A stretch of 41,835 bases of DNA from Candidatus Omnitrophota bacterium (GCA_016196555.1 JACPXL010000022.1:1-41835), one strand, 5' to 3'. Shown: positions 8,756 to 18,914, counted from the stretch's first letter. Numbers and translations are program-made. The notes: generated by a model not told the origin, from the letters alone.

Positions 8756-9608
8756 TGTTCGAACTCGTTTTCACAAGCGCACCAAAATTGGGATTGTTTT
8801 TATGAACCGCCATCGGCACATTTTCGGCAACCGCAAAATCCCAAAAAGCTGTATTCCAGCCAATATCATCCGAAATTAAAATTCCGCCATCCGTCAAATG
8901 CGACCATGCAGCAGTATATTCCCACATCATTTGGTTATAGGTATGGTCCGAATCATGAAAAAAGACTTCCACGTTTCCGAGCCGGTTTAAAAGCGGCATC
9001 AACTCATCGAGAGCATTCCCCTGAATCAAGGTCCAAGCCTTTTTCAATTCCTCGGGGACAAGGAATCCTATTTCAACTCCGTCAGGAAGTGACCAATCCA
9101 TGCTCTGCTCGCCCTTCTTTGCGGAAAGATCCACGGTATAAAGATGCCCTTTATGATTATGATGAATCGCCAGGAGAAAAAGCGCCGACGTCCAACCTGT
9201 CGCACAACCCGTTTCGACAATCACAGAAGGTTGCAAGAAACGGCAGGCCACATAACAAAAAAGTTCAGTGGTCAAACCAACTCCCAATGTCTTTTTCTCG
9301 AAATCCTTATTAAGGACTTTCTTATGCGCCGCGAGCAAATCTTTAAGCGGTTGAAAATTTTTAAGCTCGGTAAAATACTGACGCACCATGGCCTCTGAAA
9401 CATTAAGTGAGAGAGGAAGGATTTTTTTTAAACATTGAGCTGCGTCAGCAATCGCTAGATTCTTACGAACATCCTGCCAAAGGGCCTTACGATTATCTAT
9501 TTGTCCTGAATCAAAAAGTTTTGCGCTTATTTGACGAAGTCCGAAACGTCCCGCCTTAGGGACCACTTCCTGTAAATTCTTCATGAGTGTTTTTTGATTA
9601 GGTGACAT
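8742..9608 (-). CDS. Class I SAM-dependent methyltransferase
   Basis: SVIVETGCATGWTSALFLLAI...LYTVDLS...VEVFFHDSDHTYNQMMWEYTAAWSHLTDGGILISDDIGWN. Confidence 0.7.
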   Translation of the reverse strand: MSPNQKTLMKNLQEVVPKAGRFGLRQISAKLFDSGQIDNRKALWQDVRKNLAIADAAQCLKKILPLSLNVSEAMVRQYFTELKNFQPLKDLLAAHKKVLNKDFEKKTLGVGLTTELFCYVACRFLQPSVIVETGCATGWTSALFLLAIHHNHKGHLYTVDLSAKKGEQSMDWSLPDGVEIGFLVPEELKKAWTLIQGNALDELMPLLNRLGNVEVFFHDSDHTYNQMMWEYTAAWSHLTDGGILISDDIGWNTAFWDFAVAENVPMAVHKNNPNFGALVKTSSNNGKK

Positions 9609-10625
9609 TTAACGCTCGGTTAACATGCGATGAAAAATCGCTTTCACTTCGTCCGGCTTTTTCGTTGAAAAATACCAATCGATTGTCCGGTGCAGCCCAT
9701 CCATGAATTTCATTTTGGGTTCCCAGCCAAGAAGTTTCTTTGCCAATTGATTGTCCGCAACCCGGTTGAGCGGTCCCGTCGGCATATGCGGCTGCAATTT
9801 GATTTCCGCTTTTCGTCCCGTGTACCGCAAAACTTCTTTCACCGCATCGATCACCCGCGTACGCTCCATGGTTCCCAAATTGATAGCCGCTCCGTCATCG
9901 ATTTTTTCACCCGCTAAAATCATTCCGCTGACAATGTCTTTGACATAAGTCCAGTTTCGAATTTGTTCTCCTGTGCCCCAAACCTCAAATGGATCTTGCT
10001 TGATGAAAGCCCGGGCAATCATGGCAATCACGGCGTGATTTTCCACACCGCGTTCTCCGTAAACGGTGAAAAATCGGCACGAAGCCGTTTTCATTTTCCA
10101 ATCTTTGGAGTAAGCGCGCAGAGTCATTTCGCCCATGAGCTTGGCCCATCCATAAAGATTATCCGCATCATAGGGCGGACCGACCATTTCTTCGGTGAGG
10201 TACAATTCCTTTTTTAAATCGGACTGCAAATAAGTGGGATAAACACAGCCTGAGGAGGCATAAACAATTTTTTCGACCTTGGCCTGATAAGCTGCGCGAA
10301 AAACTAGCCCATCCAGCATTAAATTTACACCGCAGGCGGCCTGGTGAAGATCGACATACCCTCGGCCTCCGTGATCTGCGGCCAAGTGAAAAACAACATG
10401 GATTCCCTTCACTGCCGCGCGGGTCACCGTATCATCACGCAAATCACCTTGGCTAAATTCCACCGCGCCTTTGTCAATGTGATGCTGAATATTTTCAAGC
10501 CGGCCGCTTGATAAATCGTCAACCACGCGGATTTTTGCCCCTTTTTCGAGCAATGAGTCCACTAAATGAGATCCAATAAACGAAGCCCCTCCTGTCACCA
10601 AAATCTTTTTGTCTTTCCAATTCAT
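9609..10625 (-). CDS. NAD-dependent epimerase/dehydratase
   Basis: KKILVTGGASFIGSHLVDSLLEKGAKIRVVDDLSSG, HLAADHGGRGYVDLHQAACGVNLMLDGLVFRAA, YGWAKLMGE (YxxxK). Confidence 0.8.
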   Translation of the reverse strand: MNWKDKKILVTGGASFIGSHLVDSLLEKGAKIRVVDDLSSGRLENIQHHIDKGAVEFSQGDLRDDTVTRAAVKGIHVVFHLAADHGGRGYVDLHQAACGVNLMLDGLVFRAAYQAKVEKIVYASSGCVYPTYLQSDLKKELYLTEEMVGPPYDADNLYGWAKLMGEMTLRAYSKDWKMKTASCRFFTVYGERGVENHAVIAMIARAFIKQDPFEVWGTGEQIRNWTYVKDIVSGMILAGEKIDDGAAINLGTMERTRVIDAVKEVLRYTGRKAEIKLQPHMPTGPLNRVADNQLAKKLLGWEPKMKFMDGLHRTIDWYFSTKKPDEVKAIFHRMLTER

Positions 10626-11746
10626 TTCTTGATTCCTCCCACCGCAGTTAAATATTTTTCGAAAATTTGTGTCAGACGACTTATCATGATTTCATAGCTA
10701 TGATGCGTAAGGGTTTTTTGCTGCCCTTGAATAGCGATCTGCTCCCGTTCCACTGCGTGATAAAGATAATGACTCATTTTTTCTAATAGCTCCTCCACGG
10801 TCCGATAAGCCAAGGCTTCTTGACCCTGAACAAAAAAATCGGACAAATTTTGTTTCCAATCGGTGACTAAACACGCCCCGACTCCGGTAGCTTCAAAGAG
10901 TCTCGCGTTATTGGCATATTCCTCTGCCACATCGATATGTGAATTAACGGTCATTTTGCTGGCTGCCAGCACCTCATACATTTCATTTCCCCAAACTTCT
11001 CCCCGCCACGCTTTTCTTAAAGCTGAATTCTTAGGGAGCGTCTCAATACCATAGCCGAACCAGGCCAAGGGATACTGCTGGCATACCTTTTCCAGCAATT
11101 CCACACGGGAACGATGCTCTTTAGAAACGCCGCCGATAAAAGTCACGTCAAATGTCTTCTCGATTTTTGCGGTTTGATTCAAAACCCGCCGGTCAAAGGC
11201 AAGCGGTAAATATTCTGCGTTCATATTCCGGGAGCGAAATAGCGGAATAAAATGCGGGAAGGAACTCACCACCAAGTCCATGGTCTGATAATTACGTCTC
11301 TGCAAAAGCGGTGATGCCATCTGACAAGCCATCAAGCGCGCGTATTTCTTCAGCTCACCGATCATGTTATCCGTAAACAAATTTTGCTCCTGGACAAGGA
11401 CCACGTCCGGCTCAATGCTTCGAATTTGTTCGCGCACAATCTCGAATCTCCAATCGAGTCCCAATAAATAATTCCCGGCGTTCGACATGAGCTGAGGAAA
11501 GGCCGTAATTTTTAATCCATTTTCTTTGGCCCATTGAAGCTGCGTGCGCTCATCATTGACAACAAATTCCTGCGCCTCATGCCCCAATTGTTTGAAGTAA
11601 TAAGAATAAGAATCGAAAGTTCCGAAACGTTCCTGCATCAAAGCATGGCGCTGTTCTTCAAAGCAAGAATTCGATGTGAGAGGATGGTCAGCATGATACT
11701 TTTGCAAAAACTTTGGATAGTAGTAATCCAGAATGATAATCTTCAT
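10622..11746 (-). CDS. CgeB-like glycosyltransferase (GT-B); start moved to MKIIILDYYYPKF
   Basis: FDVTFIGGVSKEHRSRVELLEKV...NNARLFEATGVGACLVTDWKQNLSDFF...GQEALAYRTVEELLEKMSHYL. Confidence 0.65.
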   Translation of the reverse strand: MKIIILDYYYPKFLQKYHADHPLTSNSCFEEQRHALMQERFGTFDSYSYYFKQLGHEAQEFVVNDERTQLQWAKENGLKITAFPQLMSNAGNYLLGLDWRFEIVREQIRSIEPDVVLVQEQNLFTDNMIGELKKYARLMACQMASPLLQRRNYQTMDLVVSSFPHFIPLFRSRNMNAEYLPLAFDRRVLNQTAKIEKTFDVTFIGGVSKEHRSRVELLEKVCQQYPLAWFGYGIETLPKNSALRKAWRGEVWGNEMYEVLAASKMTVNSHIDVAEEYANNARLFEATGVGACLVTDWKQNLSDFFVQGQEALAYRTVEELLEKMSHYLYHAVEREQIAIQGQQKTLTHHSYEIMISRLTQIFEKYLTAVGGIKK

Positions 11747-11866
11747 GAAAAATTTTTCCGGTCCGTCTTCATGAATAAAAAGCTCATGCAACGCCCCGAC
11801 TTGTCCGATCTATTTGATTGAGGTTGTTGTTTTATTAACTATCAAACAATAACAGAAACTAATAAA

Positions 11867-11895
11867 AATATACAATAACATGTAACTAATATCAA
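11867..11895 (-). promoter_or_regulatory. Candidate sigma70-like promoter for the minus-strand glycan operon
   Basis: On the minus strand TTGATA (11895-11890), 17 nt spacer, TATATT (11872-11867), in the AT-rich divergent intergenic region. Confidence 0.4.
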
Positions 11896-11931
11896 TATTA
11901 TCGACAAAAAAAGTTTAGACTGTAACTCTTT

Positions 11932-12738
11932 ATGACGCCTAGTATTACAATCATTATGCCCTCCTATAACCAGGCAGGCTTTATCAAAGAATCGATAGAA
12001 TCGGTCCTCCGCCAGACTTTTCCCTCTTTTGAACTGCTGGTGATCGATGGGGGCAGCACCGACGGAACCGTCGAAATTCTTCGAAAAATTCAGGATTCCC
12101 GCCTCCGCTGGATCTCAGAAAAGGACAAGGGGCAAGCAGATGCCATCAATAAGGGATTCAAAATGGCTTCGGGAAATATTCTGGCTTGGCTGAACGCCGA
12201 TGATCTTTACTTCCCTAACGCTTTAACGACTGTAGGAAATTTTTTCGCCCAACACCCCCAGACCCTTTGGGCCATCGGTCAATGCACGATTATCAATGAG
12301 CATGGAAAGGAAATCCGAAAATGGGTCAGCGCTTATAAATCCTGGCGCCTTAGCCAATATTCCTATTCCGCTCTTTTAAGTGAAAATTTCATTCCTCAAA
12401 TGAGTGTTTTCTTCCGCAAGGATGCCATTGCCAAAGTCGGCGGCGGGGTCGACGAAAATTTACATTACGCGATGGATTATGATCTGTGGCTGCGTTTAGG
12501 AAAACAATTTGAGCCGGGCTTTATTCCCGAGCCGGTTGCAAAATTCCGGATGTATGCGGCCACAAAATCAATCACCGGTTTTCACCGGCAATTTCAGGAG
12601 GATTACGAAGTAGGAAAAAAATACTCCGGCAATGCTTTTTGGCCTGTTTTTTTTCATGGAATTAACCGTCTCAAAATTGTTACAATCTACCAGCTTTTGG
12701 CGCTCTTCCGGAAATTCGGCCGGCCGCCTCGCAATTAA
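11932..12738 (+). CDS. Glycosyltransferase family 2
   Basis: PSITIIMPSYNQAGFIKESIESVLRQTFPSFELLVIDGGSTDGTVEIL...GNILAWLNADDLYFPNA. Confidence 0.87.
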   Translation: MTPSITIIMPSYNQAGFIKESIESVLRQTFPSFELLVIDGGSTDGTVEILRKIQDSRLRWISEKDKGQADAINKGFKMASGNILAWLNADDLYFPNALTTVGNFFAQHPQTLWAIGQCTIINEHGKEIRKWVSAYKSWRLSQYSYSALLSENFIPQMSVFFRKDAIAKVGGGVDENLHYAMDYDLWLRLGKQFEPGFIPEPVAKFRMYAATKSITGFHRQFQEDYEVGKKYSGNAFWPVFFHGINRLKIVTIYQLLALFRKFGRPPRN

Positions 12739-12776
12739 AATAAATCATCGCGGGATATTCCTGCTCAGGAGAAAAT

Positions 12777-13766
12777 ATGAAAAAGGCTTTAATCACCGGC
12801 ATCACAGGGCAAGATGGAAGTTATTTGGCCGAATTTCTTTTACAGAAAGGTTATCAAGTCCACGGAATCATTCGCCGGTCAAGCTCCTTTAATACCGCGC
12901 GTATTCAGCATCTCTATCAAGACCCGCACGAGGCCAATGTGCGTTTTTTTCTGCATCACGGCGATCTGCACGACGGAGGAAATTTAAAACGTTTGCTCGA
13001 GCAAATTCAGCCGGATGAAATTTATAATCTCGGCGCTCAAAGCCATGTGCGCGTCAGCTTTGACATTCCTGAATATACGGCGGATGTGACGGCCATTGGA
13101 GTGCTGAGAATTCTGGAAGCGATTCGTGAAACAAAAGTTAAAACGCACTTTTATCAGGCCTCCAGCAGTGAAATGTTCGGAAAAGTCATTGAAACCCCTC
13201 AAAGAGAAACCACTCCGTTTTATCCGCGCAGTCCTTATGGCTATTCCAAAGTTTTCGCCTACTGGGCCACCGTGAACGCACGGGAAAGTTATGGGCTCTA
13301 TGCCTGCAACGGAATTCTTTTTAATCATGAGTCGCCTCGGCGCGGAGAAACTTTTGTCACGCGAAAAATTTCCAAAGCCGTGGCCAAAATTAAAAAGGGC
13401 CTGCAAAAAGAGCTTTTTCTGGGAAACATTGAAGCAAAACGCGATTGGGGTTATGCCAAGGATTATGTCGAAGCCATGTGGATGATGCTTCAGCAAAAAA
13501 ATGCCGACGATTATGTCATTGCGACGGGAGAAACTCATTCCGTGCGGGAATTTCTCGAAGAGGCCTTCGCTTATGTCGGCCTTGATTGGAAGAAATACGT
13601 CAAAACCGATCCCCGATATTTCCGTCCGGCTGAAGTTGATCTTTTGGTCGGAGATCCTGCCAAAGCCAAAAAATTATTGGGCTGGAAACCGCGCATTAGC
13701 TTTAAGCAATTGGTCCACCTGATGGTGGATAGTGACATGAATGGTTCCGAAGTCACTCCTTACTAA
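12777..13766 (+). CDS. gmd: GDP-mannose 4,6-dehydratase
   Basis: [80 protein letters not shown] upstream of the ATG. Confidence 0.9.
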   Translation: MKKALITGITGQDGSYLAEFLLQKGYQVHGIIRRSSSFNTARIQHLYQDPHEANVRFFLHHGDLHDGGNLKRLLEQIQPDEIYNLGAQSHVRVSFDIPEYTADVTAIGVLRILEAIRETKVKTHFYQASSSEMFGKVIETPQRETTPFYPRSPYGYSKVFAYWATVNARESYGLYACNGILFNHESPRRGETFVTRKISKAVAKIKKGLQKELFLGNIEAKRDWGYAKDYVEAMWMMLQQKNADDYVIATGETHSVREFLEEAFAYVGLDWKKYVKTDPRYFRPAEVDLLVGDPAKAKKLLGWKPRISFKQLVHLMVDSDMNGSEVTPY

Positions 13767-13835
13767 ACTTCCCCATAAAACCAAACCTGACCTAATCCAT
13801 TCCTTCGTCTATTGTTAGCCAAGCCATATCCCGGC

Positions 13836-13864
13836 TTGACTTATTGCCGTCTATTGAGTAAATT
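13836..13864 (+). promoter_or_regulatory. Candidate sigma70-like promoter upstream of the Gfo/Idh gene
   Basis: TTGACT (13836-13841), 17 nt spacer, TAAATT (13859-13864) in the 207 bp gmd-Gfo/Idh gap; the -35 overlaps the right arm of a small hairpin (CAAGCC atatccc GGCTTG). Confidence 0.4.
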
Positions 13865-13973
13865 TATTGTTAGCAAAAGCTATCATTAAATAGCAAATAG
13901 TTACAATTTAGTTCAAAATTTTCAAGACAAAGGCCCAATTGTTCGATAACTTAAAGCAACACAGGAACTTATC

Positions 13974-14987
13974 ATGATAAACATTGGCATTATCGGCTGC
14001 GGACAATGGGGCCCCAATCACGTCCGCAATTTCTCCCATCTTTCCGGAAGCCGTGCCCTGATGTGCGCTGATTTAAATGAAAAGCGCCTCAAGGCCATGA
14101 AAGAAACTTTCCGTAATATTCATCCGACCTATGATCACCGGGAAATCCTTAGGCATCCCAAAATTGATGCGGTGGTTATTTCCACCCCGACCAAGACCCA
14201 TTATCAGCTGGTTAAAGAAAGTCTTTTGGCAGGCAAAGATGTTCTCTGCGAAAAGCCACTTTGCACTAGTATTCCAGAAGCGCGTCAGCTGATCAAATTG
14301 GCCAAAAAATTAAAACGCATCTTGATGGTGGGCCATGTTTTTCTCTTTAACAGCGGGATTCAAAAACTTCACAATTTAATCGACGACGGCTCCTGCGGGC
14401 GTCTTTATTACATGCATTCTCAACGCACTAATTTGGGCCCTTTCCGCACCGACGTTAATGCTGTTTGGGATTTGGCCACTCATGACATTGCGATCTTTAA
14501 TCACCTTTTGAAATCACAGCCGTTGGAAGTTTCGGCACGCGGCGGAAAATTTCTTCAAAAAAAGATTGAGGATGTGGCTTTTATTTCGCTCTTTTATCCC
14601 ATGAATGTTCTGGTCAATATTCACGTGAGCTGGCTTGATCCGCGCAAAGTCCGCCAGATTACCGTGGTGGGAGACAAAAAAATGGTGATCTGGGATGACC
14701 TCGATAATGTCGGTCCAATCCGCTGCTATGACCGGCGTGTTATTCCCCATTATTATTATCAAACTTTCGGGGAATTTTATCTTCTGGCCAAAGAAGGAAA
14801 TATCACTATTCCGAAAGTCGATTTATCGGAACCCTTAAAAGCGCAAGATGGTCATTTCCTGGATTGCATCCGCAATCGCAAACAACCTCTGACCAATGCC
14901 CAATCCGGTCTCGACGTGATCAAAGTCCTTGAAGCCATTCAAAAATCATTGGCGCAAAAAGGCCGTTCCGTACGCATCCCCTCATGA
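13974..14987 (+). CDS. Gfo/Idh/MocA-family oxidoreductase (WlbA-like sugar dehydrogenase)
   Basis: MINIGIIGCGQWGPNHVRNF Rossmann motif, VVISTPTKTHYQLVKESLLAGKDVLCEKPLC. Confidence 0.85.
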   Translation: MINIGIIGCGQWGPNHVRNFSHLSGSRALMCADLNEKRLKAMKETFRNIHPTYDHREILRHPKIDAVVISTPTKTHYQLVKESLLAGKDVLCEKPLCTSIPEARQLIKLAKKLKRILMVGHVFLFNSGIQKLHNLIDDGSCGRLYYMHSQRTNLGPFRTDVNAVWDLATHDIAIFNHLLKSQPLEVSARGGKFLQKKIEDVAFISLFYPMNVLVNIHVSWLDPRKVRQITVVGDKKMVIWDDLDNVGPIRCYDRRVIPHYYYQTFGEFYLLAKEGNITIPKVDLSEPLKAQDGHFLDCIRNRKQPLTNAQSGLDVIKVLEAIQKSLAQKGRSVRIPS

Positions 14988-15721
14988 AAGCCCTGGTCAT
15001 CATTCCTATTTTTGATGAAGGCGTAAAAATGAAAATGACTTCCACCCGGATGCGCGATTTTTTGGAAGCACGCTCAAGGCGGGACCCTCAAATTGACATC
15101 ATGCTCATGGATGACGGCTCTCCCAAACCGAATGTGGAGCCCATGGCAAAAAAATTTGGTTTCTTGAGTTTACGCAATCCTGCCCGAAGCGGCGTTGGAT
15201 TTTCCATTCGAAGGGCCTATGATTACGGTCTGGAAAAAGGCTATGACATTTTGATTACCATGGCGGGAAATAATAAAGACAATCCCGATGAATTGGACCA
15301 ACTTATGGAACCGATTGTTTCGCAACGGGCCGACTTTGTTCAGGGGTCCCGTTATTTGTCCGGCGGGAATTTCGGCAACATGCCTTTTTACCGCCTTTTC
15401 ACAACCCGTTATATCCATCCCCTGCTTTTTTCGCTTGCGGCGGGCAAACAAATCACTGACAGCACCAACGGCTTCCGCGCGATTCGCGCTTCGGTTTTAC
15501 GCGATCCTCGTTTGAATCTGCACCAGGATTGGCTTGATCAATATGAACTCGAACCTTATCTTTTTCATAAAGCGATTCGTTTAGGCTATCGCGTGACGGA
15601 AGTTCCCGTAACTAAAATTTACCCGGACAAAAAACTAGGCTATTCAAAAATGAAACCCATCATTGGCTGGTGGAGCATTTTACGGCCTGTCATTTACCTA
15701 CTGCTGAGGATTAAAACATGA
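14984..15721 (+). CDS. Glycosyltransferase family 2 (DPM1-like) with atypical DXD region
   Basis: KALVIIPIFDEG...LMDDGSPKP...ILITMAGNNKDNPDELDQLM...FVQGSRYLSGGN...TDSTNGFRAI. Confidence 0.78.
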   Translation: MKALVIIPIFDEGVKMKMTSTRMRDFLEARSRRDPQIDIMLMDDGSPKPNVEPMAKKFGFLSLRNPARSGVGFSIRRAYDYGLEKGYDILITMAGNNKDNPDELDQLMEPIVSQRADFVQGSRYLSGGNFGNMPFYRLFTTRYIHPLLFSLAAGKQITDSTNGFRAIRASVLRDPRLNLHQDWLDQYELEPYLFHKAIRLGYRVTEVPVTKIYPDKKLGYSKMKPIIGWWSILRPVIYLLLRIKT

Positions 15722-16197
15722 TCACTCCCGATGTCAAACTTGGTAAAAACGTTGTGATTCATCATCCTGATTTGGTGAATCTTTACGGCTGTCAAATCGA
15801 TGATGAAAGCCGGATCGGAACCTTTGTTGAAATTCAAAAAGGCTCTGTGATCGGAAAGCGCTGCAAAATCCAAAGTCATACTTTTATTTGCGAAGGCGTG
15901 ACGATTGAAGACGGCGTTTTCGTGGGGCACGGTGTGATGTTCATCAATGACCTTTATCCGCGGGCCCTGAATGAAGACGGCAGCATGCAGACCGAAAAGG
16001 ATTGGGTGCTTATCCGCACCAAAATCGGAGCAGGCGTCACTATTGGCAGCAACGCTACGATTTTAGGCGGCATTAAAATCGGGAAAGGTGCTCTTATCGG
16101 GGCCGGAGCTGTTGTCACCAAAAATGTACCGGATTACGCGATTGTCGCCGGTGTCCCTGCCAAAACGATTGGAGACGTTCGTAAAAAACGGAAATAA
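15718..16197 (+). CDS. Left-handed beta-helix (hexapeptide) acyltransferase, WlbB/FdtC-like
   Basis: Hexapeptide repeats (GVTIGSNATILGGIKIGKGALIGAGAVVTKNVPDYAIVAGVPAKTIGD). Confidence 0.85.
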   Translation: MITPDVKLGKNVVIHHPDLVNLYGCQIDDESRIGTFVEIQKGSVIGKRCKIQSHTFICEGVTIEDGVFVGHGVMFINDLYPRALNEDGSMQTEKDWVLIRTKIGAGVTIGSNATILGGIKIGKGALIGAGAVVTKNVPDYAIVAGVPAKTIGDVRKKRK

Positions 16198-16198
16198 T

Positions 16199-17386
16199 AT
16201 GAAAATTGCATGGTTTCATTCCCATTTACTCAATTGGTCGGGCGGGACTAAATTTCTCTATGAAACCCTTAAACGCCTCAATGAACGCGTCGATATCACA
16301 ATTTTTGTGGAAGCAGCAGATGAAAAGCTGCAGGCCATTTTTGAAGAATCCGGCATTAAGGTGGTCGCCTTTACACGCACCCGTTCCTCAAAAAGCCATA
16401 CTTACTGGCTCTTTTTTCCTTTCTTTATTGTCCAGGAAATTTTTTGGGTGTACCGGAAAGTCAAAAATTTTGACATGTATGTTTCGAGTTTCTTCCCCAT
16501 GAATTACGTTCTCTTTAAAGCCGGTAAAAAGCCGCATATTTTCTTTTGTTTTGAACCTTTTGTTTTTATCCATGACCAGGACATGATTAACGGTTTTGGC
16601 TTACAAAAGCGCCTGGCGCTCCATTTTCTGCGGTTTTTGTATGCAAAAAAAGACATTCGTGCCAGCCGAGCCGCGGACTCGATTTTAACTTTGAATGCGG
16701 ATGTGGCCAAATCGGTAACACAAACCTACAACCGTGAGCCCGGCCTCACTTACATGGGAGTGGATATTGATTCTTTCCGTCACTATCCGGATACGCCTTA
16801 TGCTCAAAAGTATGCGTCTAAAAAGGTCATTATTCACAGCACGGACTATACTCCTCTCAAAAGGACCTGGTTTTTAATTCAATCGATGGAAAACATCATT
16901 AAACGTGTCCCTAACGCCGTTTTGCTCATTACCCATTCTCAAGACGATCGTAGAGAAAAACAAAAAATGGAAAATTACATCCATGAACACGGTTTGGATC
17001 AGCATGTTGAGTTTCTTGAATTCCTGGACTATGCGGTCTTGCCGCAATATTACAGCCTGGCCGATATTGCAGTTTATCCGGGAATCGGCTGCGGAGCTGC
17101 GGCTTCCAGCTATTTTGTCCTTGAATGCATGGCCTGCGAAACACCTTGTGTGCGCACTAATACTACGACTGAGGAAACCGCTGACGGGGTTTCAGGATAT
17201 TTATTCGATCCCTACGATTCAAATGATATGGAAGAAAAAATCATCCGTCTTTTAACCGATAAAAATCTCGCGGTTAAAATGGGCAAAAATGCGCGTAAAA
17301 CCGTTCTCGATCGATACAACTGGAATTTAGTCACGAATAATTTTTTACAAGCATTCAAAAAACATTTGGATTTCGTGAGGGCTTAG
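16199..17386 (+). CDS. Glycosyltransferase family 4 (start moved from 16088 to 16199)
   Basis: MKIAWFHSHLLNWSGGTKFLYETLKRL...YSLADIAVYPGIGCGAAASSYFVLECMACETPCVRTNTTTEETADGVSGYLFDPYD. Confidence 0.83.
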   Translation: MKIAWFHSHLLNWSGGTKFLYETLKRLNERVDITIFVEAADEKLQAIFEESGIKVVAFTRTRSSKSHTYWLFFPFFIVQEIFWVYRKVKNFDMYVSSFFPMNYVLFKAGKKPHIFFCFEPFVFIHDQDMINGFGLQKRLALHFLRFLYAKKDIRASRAADSILTLNADVAKSVTQTYNREPGLTYMGVDIDSFRHYPDTPYAQKYASKKVIIHSTDYTPLKRTWFLIQSMENIIKRVPNAVLLITHSQDDRREKQKMENYIHEHGLDQHVEFLEFLDYAVLPQYYSLADIAVYPGIGCGAAASSYFVLECMACETPCVRTNTTTEETADGVSGYLFDPYDSNDMEEKIIRLLTDKNLAVKMGKNARKTVLDRYNWNLVTNNFLQAFKKHLDFVRA

Positions 17387-17387
17387 C

Positions 17388-17795
17388 ATGGACATTGAAA
17401 AGGTCGAACATGGCGGAACTTTATATGCCATTGTCTTCCGCAAAGAAATGAATGTTCAGGACGGGGTGAAATTTTTAACTCCCGTAGAATACCCTCTTCA
17501 AGTTGGTTTAATCGAGAGGAAAAAAGGCTATGCCTTCCGTCCTCACAGCCATCGGGACATGCATTACAATGTCAACACAACTCAAGAATTTCTTTACGTC
17601 GAAAAGGGCAGCCTTAAAGCTAAAATCTATGACGCCAATTGGAGTATTATTTATGAGACGGTATTGCGTGCGGGTGATTTTTTTCTGGCCATTACCGGCG
17701 GACATTCTTTCGAAGTTCTCGAAAATGTCCGTCTTTTGGAAGTCAAACAAGGGCCTTATCCGGGCGATCAATATGCCAAACGCTTTAAAGAATAA
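17388..17795 (+). CDS. Small cupin-domain protein in a sugar biosynthesis cluster
   Basis: YAFRPHSHRDMHYNVNTTQEFLYVEKGSLKAKIYD...GDFFLAITGGHSFEVLENVRLLEVKQGPY. Confidence 0.6.
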   Translation: MDIEKVEHGGTLYAIVFRKEMNVQDGVKFLTPVEYPLQVGLIERKKGYAFRPHSHRDMHYNVNTTQEFLYVEKGSLKAKIYDANWSIIYETVLRAGDFFLAITGGHSFEVLENVRLLEVKQGPYPGDQYAKRFKE

Positions 17796-18912
17796 ATTAA
17801 TCCGCGTCGCCGAGCCTTATATCGGGAAGGAAGAAATTTCTCATGTCAACGATTGCCTCAAGCGAGGCATGATTTCTGGATTTATTAGCGGCGATTATTT
17901 GGAAGAATTCGAAAATCTCGTCAGCAAGTCCTGCGGCGTTAAATATGGGGTCGCAACGACAAGCGGCACCACGGCCCTCGCCTTGTCTGTTGCCACTTTG
18001 GGTCTAGGGCCTGGCGATGAAGTATTAGTGCCCACCTTGACCAATATCGCTTCGGCCTTTGCGGTTGTTTATACAGGAGCCAAACCGGTTTTTGTCGATT
18101 CAGAACCCGTAACCTGGAATTTGGACCCCGAAAAACTACACCGGCATATCAATCGGAAAACAAAAGCCATTATGCCCGTCCATTTGTACGGACATCCGGT
18201 GGACATGGCGCCTGTAATTAAAATTGCCAAGAAACACAATCTAAAAATTATTGAAGATGCGGCTGAAGCTCACGGGGCTGAATATCACGGGAAGAAAATC
18301 GGCTCGCTCGGTCATATTGGCTGCCTCAGTTTTTTTAGCAATAAAATCGTGACCACGGGCGAAGGCGGAATGTTAGTAACCAATGACCGGAAAATTGCGG
18401 AGCGGGCACGATTTTTAAAAAATCTCGGTTATTCCAACCGCGAAAAATTTCTTCATACCGATTTGGCTTTTAATTACCGACTGACTAATCTACAAGCTGC
18501 GCTCGGCGTGGCTCAAATGTCACGTTTCAAAAAAACCATCGAAATGAAAAGAAAAGTTGCGCAGCTTTATACTCAACGTCTGCGTCAAGTTAAAGGGCTT
18601 CAATTACCGCCGGAACTTCCCGGCTCAAAAAATGTGTATTGGATGTATGCATTAGTTTTGGGCAAACAACATCCCAATCGCCAAACCGTACGGGAGAAAC
18701 TCATTAAAGCCGGGGTTGAGACTCGTAACTTCTTTTACCCCATGCACTTACAGCCAGCCTTTCGCTCGATGAAGATTGTCTCAAAATCTTATCGTCTTCC
18801 GGTGGCGGAGTCAGTGGCCAAACGCGGCCTTTATCTGCCCTCCAGCCCTAAACTGACAGAAACTCAGATCGATCGAATTTCTAAAACACTGATTAAAATT
18901 TTGAAGGATTAA
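17773..18912 (+). CDS. DegT/DnrJ/EryC1/StrS aminotransferase (start moved from 17530)
   Basis: MPNALKNKLIRVAEPYIGKEEISHVNDCLKRG...SGTTALALSVATLGLGPGDEVLVPTLT...EDAAEAHGAEYHGKKIGSLGHIGCLSFFSNKIVTTGEGGMLVTND. Confidence 0.9.
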   Translation: MPNALKNKLIRVAEPYIGKEEISHVNDCLKRGMISGFISGDYLEEFENLVSKSCGVKYGVATTSGTTALALSVATLGLGPGDEVLVPTLTNIASAFAVVYTGAKPVFVDSEPVTWNLDPEKLHRHINRKTKAIMPVHLYGHPVDMAPVIKIAKKHNLKIIEDAAEAHGAEYHGKKIGSLGHIGCLSFFSNKIVTTGEGGMLVTNDRKIAERARFLKNLGYSNREKFLHTDLAFNYRLTNLQAALGVAQMSRFKKTIEMKRKVAQLYTQRLRQVKGLQLPPELPGSKNVYWMYALVLGKQHPNRQTVREKLIKAGVETRNFFYPMHLQPAFRSMKIVSKSYRLPVAESVAKRGLYLPSSPKLTETQIDRISKTLIKILKD

Positions 18913-18914
18913 CC

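Noticed and set aside
12984-13538. 184-aa minus-strand ORF
   Set aside because: Fully antisense to gmd, which has unambiguous family motifs; no protein-like motifs of its own.
13817-13840. CAAGCC-atatccc-GGCTTG hairpin after gmd as a Rho-independent terminator
   Set aside because: Stem only 6 bp and no following T-tract; it also overlaps a good promoter -35 candidate, so a terminator call is not supported.
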